Made by a program: the position numbers and the translations under genes. DNA of 64,000 nt from Nymphaea colorata (lineage: Eukaryota > Streptophyta > Magnoliopsida > Nymphaeales > Nymphaeaceae): contig NC_045142.1 in the NCBI RefSeq assembly GCF_008831285.2, positions 25,185,876 through 25,249,875 on the forward strand, given 5' to 3'. This document shows, one piece after another, positions 11,444 through 21,765 of this stretch (the stretch's first letter is position 1; each line of letters begins with the position of its first letter). The notes under the pieces are model-generated. The model was not told the origin of the DNA. It did not search any database and was given only the letters and a program-made list of their open reading frames with translations.

Positions 11444-12876
11444 TCAAAACTTCATGGGCTCAGAGACCTTCTTCCAGGCGGCGCGCGACGATATGTCTTC
11501 CCACCAGGCGCTGACATGCATGCGCGACGTAATGAGGCCGGAGTGCGGCGAAGCCATGATGTAGTGGAGGCAAGGAAGGTGGTGAAGGTCAGCCAGAGAG
11601 AAGTAGTCCCCAGCCAGGTACTTGCACTTGGACAACCTTTCCTCATATACATCAAACACCTTGTTGAGCTTCTCGCACTGAGCTCGGACCAGGGCCTCGT
11701 CGGGCGCCTTGCCAAAGGCCGGTCTCATGACGCTCTCGTGAATTAAGACCGAGGCCGGCGCGTCGAACTGGTGGGCTTCAACTTCCATCCACAAGCCCAC
11801 AATGGCTATCCCACCAAGCTCAGGCCCGAGGAGGTCCGTCCCCTTCTCCTTGTACTTGGAAGCAATGTGGTCTGTGATAGCTCTTGATTCTGTAAGAAGC
11901 GAGATTCATAGCATGTTCAGTACAAAAATGTTTTGATCGGCCGAGCCGAGCCTATTGAACCAACAACAGGCAGACTGAGCTCAGTAGAAGAAAGACTAGG
12001 TCTGAGAAAACTCACCAAAAAGTACGGTTGCATCATCCTCAACATATGCAGGGATTTTACCAAAGGGCTGCCAAAAGAAAGATAATATTGTTCTTTCAGA
12101 TATGGAAAATATACTCACATTTTCTTTGTTCTTTTATAATGAAAAAGTTTGTGAAATGAATTTTACTAATTAAATAATAAACTATGATCAATAAGCATTA
12201 GAGAAAACTCGCTATTTGTTGGAGACATAATAATATTCAAGTTGAAGAAGGTTCAAAAGTTCAACTGAAGTGCATTATTTGGGTGAACGAAAGCTGCCCA
12301 GATGAGAGCAAAAGCTCCTTTTTCTCTTAGCTTCAGGGGCGAAGGTAGAATTTTTTTTTTTGTTGCAGGGGTTAAACTATATTTTCAAAACTTTAACAAA
12401 GGCCAAAACATAAGTTTTCAAAATTTTATATAGGTTAAACTAAAGTTTTTAAAATTTACAAGTAAATTATTTATTTTCAAGCACGGGCATACATTGGGGC
12501 TTGGTTTGGAGACACTTTACTGTCAACTTGGTGCCGCACTTTATCCTATCGAACTACAAACACTTCTCTTCCTACATCACCAACTTGACCAGCTACACTA
12601 TGTGTGTTTTAACTTTTGCCTTACCACTTAAGTGCCAACTATATAAAAAGGAGAAAAAAAACATGGCTAACTCAAAACCCCCTTTCTGAAAAAAAGAAAA
12701 AGAAAAAGAGGCAAAGTGAGTGAGCCAACATTGAGAGAGAGGTAAGGTTGTTGCTTATGCTCTCCATTGAGGACATCAACATGGATGAGCTCGTAGTCGA
12801 GCCCCTTCTCAAGTAAACATGCAAGCACCCGCGCGGTATTCGTCGACCTAGGAAGGCCATAGACCTTGATGCCCAT
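11444..12876 (-). CDS. GSTF: Phi-class glutathione S-transferase, GSTF locus 2 (type A, intact)
   Basis: Exon 1 is 12730-12876, exon 2 12016-12067 and exon 3 11444-11889. Borders are GT-AG and phases join correctly, giving 214 aa. The N-terminal domain has [10 protein letters not shown] with Ser11 at the catalytic position, [20 protein letters not shown] with the cis-Pro, and ESRAI across the exon 2/3 junction. The C-terminal domain has [17 protein letters not shown] and ends KVSEPMKF. This is the only intact type A gene here: the copies at 45094 and 50613 are broken. The presumed role is glutathione conjugation or peroxidase activity in the cytosol; the substrate is unknown. Confidence 0.92.
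12335..12495. repeat. Dispersed short repeat copy in GSTF locus 2 intron 1
   Basis: The text from aggggcgaaggtagaa, through gttgcaggggttaaactatattttc, to aaatttacaagtaaa matches the dispersed family listed at 4826. It is also present in the equivalent introns at 45965 and 51538, so the insertion predates the unit duplications. Confidence 0.55.
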
Positions 12877-12906
12877 TCTTCTTTTCTCTTCTTTCCTTTC
12901 CTTTTC

Positions 12907-12960
12907 GTGCTAACGGAGAAAACCTTCCTCGCCGTGCTAACGGAGAAAACCTTCCTCGCC
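12907..12960. repeat. 27-bp tandem duplication in the 5' leader of GSTF locus 2
   Basis: The unit starting gtgctaacggagaaaacc occurs at 12907 and again at 12934. The paralog near 52115 has a single diverged copy. It lies between the presumed TATA box and the ATG, so it should be in the 5' UTR. Confidence 0.85.
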
Positions 12961-13043
12961 GAGAGACCTAGAGGCACTGGTTTAACATGATGCACCTATC
13001 GTTACCACCACAACTCACACTCACTTCACTTTACATCTTCTAG

Positions 13044-13053
13044 TATTTATATA
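13044..13053 (-). promoter_or_regulatory. TATA box of GSTF locus 2
   Basis: The minus strand reads TATATAAATA about 170 bp upstream of the ATG. The type A pseudogene at 50613 keeps the same motif at 52226. Confidence 0.65.
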
Positions 13054-13059
13054 CAGGAA

Positions 13060-14724
13060 AGTCAAGTTCTACATCTAGAGAGAGAAAGGGAGAGATGGGT
13101 GTGAATGGTAGCAAGGTAAGGTAGGTACACTTGTGGCACATGCAGCAGCTACCACTTCACCTAACATTTCAAACTTTATAAGTCATTTCTATCTTAGCTT
13201 CAATTGATTATATGGCCAGAGTTATTCTAACATTTGATTCATGCACCAAGAGGTCAAAGAGACTCCATTCTTTAGAGGAAACCAAGGGCAAAGCAAAAAA
13301 ATTCTGACTAAAGGACACTAGGTATAAAATTTTAAAATTTTTATGGTCAGCAATTTGTAAATAAGAAAAATTGCTAGCAAATATCAATACAAAAATAAGA
13401 TTTTTTTTGGGGGTTCCGTGTACATCAAATTCCCACACATAGCCCACACCTATCTCCGCTCCTGGCCAGAAAGATATGCGACCATGTAGGAGAGATTAAA
13501 CGGAACCGAAATTGGCCGTGACCACACTTGTTTATTATTTCATGTTTAGAAAGCCTACTTGATGTCCGAGTGGAAAATACTGACCAACTTTTAACGAAGA
13601 ACTCAGAGCCAAGTCTAATTCTTAGATCAGTAGCTCTCTTTTTGCAGCACACGGAGTTAATGCCTTGATGATTTAAAATGGAAACTGACCACTTATCAGC
13701 TTCTATACTGTCCATTGCACCAACCCTCTTGGAATCCACCAATATATTGTTACCTAAAATCTTGATTTATATTTCCTTTTATTTGTAAATTTGTAATTCA
13801 TCAACAACTATTTAAAGTAGTCACTTCTAATGTAGAACTCATGTACACGCCACCTTAAAGCATGCATGAATTTAAATAATTGAACTTTTATTATCAATTA
13901 AAAGATTCGTTTAAGTCATGGTATACTTCCTGGGGCTGGTTTCAAGTGGTCCTGTCCCATGCGATCCGGTTTTATCCGAATTGTGGTGTTTGCAAGTATA
14001 AGTGGCTGAGCCATTAATTTTTGGCTAAGATGCAGCAGTATTTTAAATTTTAATCCTGAAGGGGCACTTACTTTAATTTTATAAATTTTAACTTTTGGCT
14101 AAGATGCATCAGCCCTCGACAAGATGTCCATACTGACAGGTTATTACTGCCGTCAAGTAAAACTATAATCGACGGTTCTCTTACTTTCACCCAATGCTTT
14201 CTACCGTCAGTAAACATAAGGTTTTTTTTTTTTTTTTTTGTAGTGCGCGCCACTAGTAAATACTAGAGAAGAGAAAATGCACTTAAAGGTTTTACGGCTG
14301 TTCTCAATAGGGTTTATGACCACATTTCTTATTGATAAGAGAGATAGATTTTGATAATTACTTTCTCATATCAATTTCCCATATGAACACGTTTATGTTT
14401 GATAGTCTTAGATCTAATATCAAAGGCTGAGACCAGAAATTGAAGTCCAACAACCGGATTTCAAAATCATGTATTTCAAATCGTGGTCCGGCCCATGTAG
14501 GTCGCAGATCTAAGGGGCAACGTTTGATAGCATCTGATCTGAGATTCAATATATACACAGTTGAAGCAAGCATTAGATTTCACAATTGGGGATTTCGGGT
14601 CCACATTAAATTATGAAAACCATGGATCAGTAGTCAAAGAAATTAAGAGGAGGAGGAGTCTGGGTCGGACTACATACTCACAATTTTAATGTAAATCAGC
14701 CGCCTCATTTAAAGCATTAATTCA
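13060..14724. other. Promoter and intergenic DNA of unit 1, paralogous to 52240-54410
   Basis: It runs from the locus 2 promoter to the LINE insertion site. Words such as cacacatagcccacacc, gacaagatgtcc and atttcaaatcgtgg match unit 3. Unit 3 has an extra solo LTR in this block (52591). Reading frames here are short and have no motif. Confidence 0.65.
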
Positions 14725-15098
14725 CTATTAGTATACTTCCAGACAAAGACTGCTTGGGGGTGAGGCCCCCATCCTTTTATTGCAACGAAATTGAGAAATA
14801 TGTACAGCAGCTCATCGTAGGGCTTTCTATTAATGGGTCCCACATGTTATCTATGGGATTCTATTTGGTATACAATACATTGTCCGGAATAATCATCAAA
14901 CGATTAGAGGCTTCAGGAAGAGGCCATCTCTTGCAAATGGCAAACCTGCTCAAGAAGCTATTGCTGACCAGTGAGTTGATCACAATGTCAGACCTGCGTA
15001 GTGTTGCTTCCAATCACCATCATTCATTCGCCAGAATGTAAATTCGCCTTAAGTTATCATCCATGTTAGCAAAAATCCCGATGCAGTCCATTAGAATC

Positions 15099-16671
15099 TC
15101 AGTCTCTGGTTAGACCATACTGAAACCGACCTGCGGCGTCTCTAATAAGGCCCGCCCTCCCTTTCCTGCCAGCCTTGTACCATGAGGTGATGCTGATTTC
15201 AACCCATGTATCATCTTGATGAACTCCATGGGATACCAGATCATAGCCAATTACAAATTTTAACCCATTAAGAATCGGTCCACTGAACGTTCCACCAGTG
15301 CTCACTGCAGTGCGACCAAAATTGCTTCACCAAGTTGCCAAATGGTATCTCCCTTTATGCTTAAAGTGATCGCGGGTTCTCCAAATGAACAAGATTGCCA
15401 TATGGAAACTATTTTTCCAACATTTATCTAGAGTTTTGTCTTTGAAGCCTTTCTTAAGACACCTGCTGAGTCCTTGCGTGAGGTTTTGGGGACTCCAATG
15501 CCATGGTGCAGCCCTCTCTAACTTTACTATAAATGCAAATCCAAACGGATCGAACTCCCTTGTAGCCGAAGAAAAGGTGTTTGATATATTCAATTACATG
15601 GCACCTGGAAGCGAGAGATAGACCTTGCTTTTGCACGAGGCCATCTGCAGGAAGACGACCGGAACTACCTATATAGACCACCCAGGCAGCCCTTGGGAGT
15701 CGTCTCCCTTTCCAAACTAGCATATTGTCATTATTCTCACTACCTTTCTTCCAGATTCTTTGCCAGATTTCGTGTCAGTTGATGCCACCTTTATCTCCAT
15801 TCTTCCATACCAGAACATCCGACAACCCAGCCCAAAGACTAGGGCAAGTGAAGGGGGTATTAAGTCTGGCGAGGAAGTCCATTATTATTTCCCGTTCTCC
15901 TCTATGATCTCCTTAACCGGGCAGGTGATGATTTCTTGGACTAGATGGACGTGGGATATAGGGATCTTGTCAATCAGACATTTTTCTCTCCAATGGTTTG
16001 TCCAAAACTTTGCCAAAGCACTATTGCCAAACTTCCAAGCGACTTTCTCTTTAATCCTGCTCCAGGACTGCAACGCCCTTCACCAAGCTCTGGACACCCT
16101 TTTACCCCTCATACTACTGTCGAGCAGTCCTTTATGCTCGCAATACCAAACTTTAACCAGGGACGCCTAGGAAGAGGCCTGCTACGACACTCGGAAAACT
16201 AAAAAGGCCATATTGGCCAGGTTAGTTTCCTTGATGTCTCTAAGGCCTCCACCTCCCTCTAATTTTGGGAGGCATAGAGTGGACCAATTCATACGGTGGT
16301 AACTTCTACTGTCTGCCATATCGCCCCAAAGAAAATCAATCGCCATCTTATTCAACTGTTTACAGGTGGTAGCGAGGATTTTAACCACCAAGATCCAATA
16401 GCTTGGCACCAGAGAGAGAACGTGCTCGATTAAACTCAATCGGCCTGCAAAAGAAAGACATTTATGTTTCTAGAGTGCTACCTTGTGGGAAGATAGAACA
16501 TTGTTCCTCTGTCACGTTTTTCGTCTGGAGGGGAATGCACTATTGCCAAACTTCCAAGCGACTTTCTCTTTAATCCTGCTCCAGCCCATTTCACGCTTCA
16601 TTTGAGAAAGCACCCGACTGTCCATGTTGAAAGGGAGAACTGAACTTTCGGCAATGTTCATAACCAGGCTG
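15099..16671 (-). pseudogene. LINE ORF2 3' part: post-RT region, zf-RVT-like and RNase H remnants
   Basis: In order on the minus strand I see fragments matching the region after the RT of plant L1 elements: FLWGDMADSRSYHRMNW with LPKLEGGGGLRDIKETNLA, then a WSRIKEKVAWKFGNSA segment and a damaged zinc-binding region. An RNase H-like piece with GRAGLIRDAAGRF follows. Several stops and frame changes separate them. Plus-strand reading frames over this stretch are antisense shadows. Confidence 0.75.
16018..16584. repeat. 48-bp direct duplication inside the LINE
   Basis: The 48 bases at 16018-16065 (gcactattgccaaacttc... to ...ctgctccag) are repeated exactly at 16537-16584. On the minus strand both encode WSRIKEKVAWKFGNSA. 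The intervening DNA is ordinary LINE sequence. The second copy looks like templated filler at a break or rearrangement. Confidence 0.85.
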
Positions 16672-16959
16672 TGAAAGAAATGTGAAACAAGAAAACAAGA
16701 AAGTGACGACTCATGAGGATGAGTATGAGTAACTCTCTTGTATATCTCTTGCAAGAATATACATTGTATTATATACTATAATTTGTGATCAGTTACATAA
16801 CCTTACAAGAATGGTATAGCTATACAATGTTACAACATTGAAACATATATGGTAATAATTCAAAATTCTTTCTATAGTTTGAGAAGATCCTTCACTCGAT
16901 AATCCCTGATTGATAACTTTCATATGTTGCATATCTCCTTGTCAAATCTTTCCTTAACA
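16672..16959 (-). repeat. 3' LTR of copia-2
   Basis: It is about 288 bp and pairs with 27292-27602. It starts TGTTAAGG on the minus strand next to the polypurine tract and ends near TTTCTTTCA. Confidence 0.85.
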
Positions 16960-17258
16960 TGCTCCCTCAAGGTGAATGTTGGTTCAACCATGTTTAGCTT
17001 GTCTCTAAACAGGTTGAACGAATTAATGCAGAGAGCTTTCGTCATTCCATCAGCCAGTTGCTCAGCAGATCATATGAATTGAACTTAGATATTTCCTTAA
17101 TTTACATGGTTTCAAACGAAATGAAAATCCACTTCCACATGTTTAGTTCGAGCATGCAAAACTGGATTGGCTGCAAGATATAATGCTCCAATGTTGTCAC
17201 ACCAAAGAACATGTGAAGATGATAAATTTATCCCCAGTTCTTTGAGAAGTGATTTTAG

Positions 17259-18449
17259 CTAAAGAAGTTCAACAGCTGTACACGCTAAAGATTTGTATTC
17301 AGCTTCAATGCTAGATCTAGCAACAGTTCGTTGTTTCCTAGACGCCCAAGATGTGATATTATCTCCTAATAATACAACAAATCCACCTGTAAATTTTCTA
17401 TCTTCTGGACTTCCTGCCCAGTCGGCATATGCAAAGGTGCAAAGTTGTAATGCTGACGATGGTTTAAGATGCAATACATAATGACTGGTTCCACTCAAGT
17501 AATGCAGGATTCGTTTAACCATTATCCAATGATTCACTGTAGGAGAGTGCATGAATTGGCAAGCTGGATTGACAACAAATGCTATGTCTAGTCTAGTAAG
17601 AGTGGCACATTGTAATGCCCCCACCACACTTCGATATAAGGAAGGATCATCAAAACGCATTGGAGATGACTCTTTGTCTTTATTAGTACTTATCGGTGAA
17701 ACAATGGGCTTAGCCTTGACCACATTAGCTCGTTTGATGATATTGGAGATATAAGATTGTTGACATAGATATATCGAATGTGTTGTCCGTGCGACTTCGA
17801 TCCCAAGAAAATATGATAAGAGTATAAGATCTTTCACTGAAAATGTATCGTGTAGTTGTCGAATAACCCAGTCAACAAGAGATGGGGGCGATACAACAAG
17901 GATTATATTGTCAACATAAATGAGCATATAAAGTTTGATAGTGCCTTTGGAATAAATAAATAATGATGCATCAAATTGTGAGTTGAAGAAAGCAAGCTTT
18001 TGGAGATGACAACTGAGTCGATGATACCAAGCTTGAGGAGCTTGTTTGAGACCATAGATGGCTTTTTCTAGTCTGTATACATAAGTAGGATGTTCTTGAT
18101 CTTCAAATCCTTCAGGTTGAGTCATATAGACATCTTCATTAAGATAGTTATTAAGAAACACATTGTCAAAATCAAGTTGACAAAGAGGCCACCCATATTG
18201 CACGGCTAAAGACAGTAAAACCCAAATGGTAGTGGGTTTTACTGTTGGATTGAATGTTTCCGAATAGTCGATGCCTTCTTCTTGTTGGAAACCATGAGCA
18301 ACAATTCGTGCCTTATGTCTAGCTATGGTCCTATCAACATTCCGTTTAATTTTGTACACCCATTTTGAGCTAATAACACGAAGACCAGGGCGTCTGGGAA
18401 TGAGATGCCATGTGTGATTTTGTTTGAATGCCTCAATCTCATGTTTCAT
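17259..18449 (-). pseudogene. copia-2 reverse transcriptase and RNase H
   Basis: This is a continuous 396-codon frame with KWVYKIKRN, ARHKARIVAHGF, LDFDNVFLNN and EDVYMTQPEGF. The RT catalytic box reads YVDNII where copia elements have YVDD, so the second catalytic Asp is changed. RNase H follows with YADWAGSPEDRKFTGG and SSIEAEYKSLA. The frame stops at ELL, before the usual C-terminus. Upstream frames encoding integrase are broken, so it is a dead copy. Confidence 0.85.
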
Positions 18450-18968
18450 AGCTTGTTGCCCGTCAGTATGCTTAATCGTTCTTTAAACGAGGTTGGTTCC
18501 TTCTGATCTAGCATAACACAAAAGGTTTCTGGTACCAAGGAATTGGTCATCGACCTTGTGACCATAGGATGAGATCGGGGAGATCATTATGAGAACATGA
18601 TGTAACAAGAGGTGATAAGAGGCTTGGTTGTTGTGGTATGGACCTATTTGCAGCATGACCTCATGAAAAAGAGATGGGCATGTCATGACAATCATTATGT
18701 GAAGCTGAAAAATCAGTGACGTGTGACATGAGAGAACTTTGTTGTCTACATAGTACTAATGCATGATTGAATAGTGAAAGAGTGCTATTTGATATGCTGG
18801 CTCAACTAGTGGAGGACACATGTTGTGAGAATGGCTATGTTCAAGATTAATATTTGTACCTTGATCAAGTCTAACATTGGGTGTCCATAGTGAAGGATAA
18901 AAAATTGTTGGTGACTGCTCTTTATGAAATCTTTCATAAAAAATCACATGTCGAAATATAAGAGTCAT

Positions 18969-20099
18969 TTAAAGTGTGACATCATAACAAATATACCCTT
19001 TATGTTTGCTTGCATAGCCTAGAAAAATGCACCAAGTGGTCTTTGGTTGGAATTTGGTGCTGTAAGATAAAGTGAGAAGTGGATAACATATTGACCCAAA
19101 AACTCGTAGGAGAGTGTAATCAAGCACCCTGTCAAACAACAACTGAAATAAAGCTTTTCGTTTGAGCTTAATAGTCGGTAACCAATTAATGATGTATACT
19201 GCAGCCCTGAAAGATTCAACCCAAAATATGTAGTTGAACCCTGAATCATGCAACATACTCAAACCAGTTTCTACAACATGTCTGTTCTTTCTTTCAACTA
19301 TGCTATTTTATTTAGGTGTATAAGGACATGAAAATCGATGGAGAATTCCATGTTCTTCACAGAACGATTCCAACGCCTTGTTGCAGAATTCACAGCCATT
19401 GTTTGATTGAATGGTGGAAATAGTTGAATTCAATTGTTTCTCCACAAAGACTTTGAAATTGTGAACACAATTGACTACTTCAGATTTTGTCTTTAGTGGA
19501 AATATTCATGAATAGCGAGAAAAATTATCAACTATCAGAAGGAAGTATCTGAAACCATCTTTAGAGAATGCAGGAGCCGGTCCCCAAACATCTCTTCCAG
19601 ATGGTTGTTTATGCATTTGACCAACAAGACAAGATTCACAAACATCTCTTCTAGACGAAGAGTTTATTGAAATTAAACAACTACAACTTAAAAGATTCAC
19701 AATCCTTTTACTCGCATGTCCTAACCGACGGTGCCATAGCTCATAACAAGTTGCATTATTCTGGCGTGAAAACCAACTGCAAAAGGCTGTTCTTTCTTGA
19801 TTCTTGCTAGCTCTCTTAAGCATAATGGGATAAAGTCCATTACACTTCTTTGGTACCTGAACAAGAATCTTGTTTGTTCGTCGATCCTTGATCACAAAAT
19901 CATATGGTGAGAACTCAAAGATACAGTCATTGTCCGTAGTAAATTTTCCAACCAATAACAAATTGTAAGCAATAGTGGGGAAGTAAAGAGTATTCTTGAG
20001 TTTAAAAAAATTCCCATCAACATCAATTAATAGATCACCAGTATGATTAATAGAAAGGTGAGAACCATTACCAATCATGACGTTCTCTTGTCCATCCAA
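18969..20099 (-). pseudogene. copia-2 protease end, pre-integrase and integrase remnants
   Basis: The right part encodes NLLLVGKF and then WHRRLGHAS and CESCLVGQMHK, the His/Cys zinc region, followed by the start of the integrase core. The left part encodes the end of the core (FLGYASKHKGYICYD). Stops lie between these pieces. The DNA between the protease and gag carries a 28-bp tandem duplication (20080-20135). Confidence 0.8.
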
Positions 20100-20135
20100 A
20101 GGAGCTCACGTTCTCTTGTCCATCCTAAGGAGCTT
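20080..20135. repeat. 28-bp tandem duplication in copia-2 protease region
   Basis: The unit starting acgttctcttgtccatcc is at 20080 and again at 20108. A 28-bp change shifts the frame, which helps explain the break between gag and protease. Confidence 0.85.
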
Positions 20136-20243
20136 TGTGGTGCATCATATCATCATTTTCTATAATATGATTTGTAGCACCTGTATCTGGGCACCAAGAC
20201 TCATGGCAAAGTAGGCTTAAGGAATGTCGTAGCATGTACGAGT

Positions 20244-21097
20244 TTAGTGCCCCTTCTGTCCACAAAATTGGCAAACAATAGGAGGGCATTGATATTGTGT
20301 GTTAGCTATACCAGATCGCTGTTGTGACTGGGGCTGATTGCCATGCCCTTGAAATAGATTTTCACGACCACCATGATTTCTTCCTCCTTCGCCGCAGAAA
20401 AATCCTCGGCCTCGATGCTGCCTGCGAAAAATGTTGAACCCAGTGTGGTTGATAACCTGCAATGCTGGCTGAACAACTTCAGTCGAAGTCGACTTAAGTA
20501 TGGCAAGCCGTTTTTTCTTGATTGAGCAGAAGATCAAATAGTTCAGAAAATGAAAGTTTTGATGATGATAGACGTAAGCATGGTTGTAAGACTCTCATAT
20601 TCTGATGACAATTCATTAAGAGTGACTTGTACTAGATCTTGATCGAAAATTTCTTGACCAGCTGTGGATAAAGTATCCGAAAGAAATATGATTTTATCTA
20701 AATATGCTTGCATAAACATACTTCCCTTCTTGATCAAAAGCAACTCCTTACGCAACAACATGATTCTCAAAGGGGACTGAGAACCACATGATTTCTCAAG
20801 GGTCGAAGATGTATCATAAGTAGTTTTGGTGCACATAATCTGCCCCAACACAACTTTCGTGACCGTTGTCTTGATCCAGCTTAATGCAAGACAATCCATT
20901 TTTCTCCATCCAACAAATTCTGGATTCACTTCAGTTATGCGGTCCTTTGTCATCTCCTTCAGTGGTTCGAATTGGGTCCCATCAACGAAGTCAAGAAGAT
21001 CTTGAGAGTCCATTACTGACTCTAGTTGACTTCGACATAACAAGTAGTTATCACGGTTGAGTTTGACCAAGACCTGTGCAACAACAACATTCCATTG
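20244..21097 (-). pseudogene. copia-2 gag, main part, interrupted at its 5' end by copia-1
   Basis: The minus strand encodes KLNRDNYLLCRSQLESV near the N-terminus, a typical copia Gag opening, and later a zinc knuckle starting CQFCGQKGH. The reading continues up to base 21097, where copia-1 is inserted, and picks up again at 26350-26370. There the start codon and first seven codons (MAATMPIQ) survive. Confidence 0.8.
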
Positions 21098-21380
21098 TGT
21101 TAAAATAGATGTAATGGGGAACCAGGTCCATTTCTGGACCCGATCCCATGGGGCACGGGTACCGAGGCCGGCTTGGTACCCTAGGCGGCATTCTTCTCTC
21201 CCTCCTATATAATCTACACTTAAGTGTAATTGTGTGATTAAGTGAATATAATTTTCTCTCTCCTAAGGTTGCGGTGTGCACCTAGGTCAGAGCTTCCCGT
21301 GGTTTTTTCCTCTTTCTGAGGTTTTTCCACGTATATCGTGTGTTCCTCTCTTCTTCTTTTGTGTGTTGCATGTTTCTACA
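21098..21380 (+). repeat. 5' LTR of copia-1
   Basis: It starts tgttaaaatagatg and ends catgtttctaca. A tataatc TATA-like motif lies in its middle, near 21207. Confidence 0.95.
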
Positions 21381-21392
21381 TGGTATCAGAGC
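21381..21392 (+). other. Primer-binding site of copia-1
   Basis: tggtatcagagc directly follows the LTR. It is the usual plant copia site, complementary to the 3' end of initiator tRNA-Met. Confidence 0.92.
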
Positions 21393-21765
21393 CGTGAGAT
21401 CGTTCGGCTTCGTCTCATATCTTCGTAGTCGCCCTTGCACCGCTGCCGCCTGCGCCGTTAGGGTTTCCCGCGCCGCCGCCATTGGGATCTTCTGCGCCGC
21501 CGCCGTCAGACGATCCAGCGCCGCCGCCTGTTGCCGCTTGTGACTTCCGCTGCCGTGGGTGTCTCCTTTTCCGCCGTCGGACGATCCAGCGCCATCCCCT
21601 CTTTCCGCTGCCGTGGGTGTCCAGCGCTGTCACGCCTCTGCGTCGCCGCCGTCGGGCGATCCAGCGCCGTCGCCGACACCTAAGGTTCCGTGTGGTGCTG
21701 GTGTTTCAGCCGCTGCCGTGCTGTCTTGTTGTTGCCTGGTGTTGTGTCTAACTTGACTGCTTGTG

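Noticed and set aside
15760..16170. 136-codon plus-strand reading frame
   Set aside because: It is antisense to the LINE post-RT region, which has recognisable minus-strand motifs.
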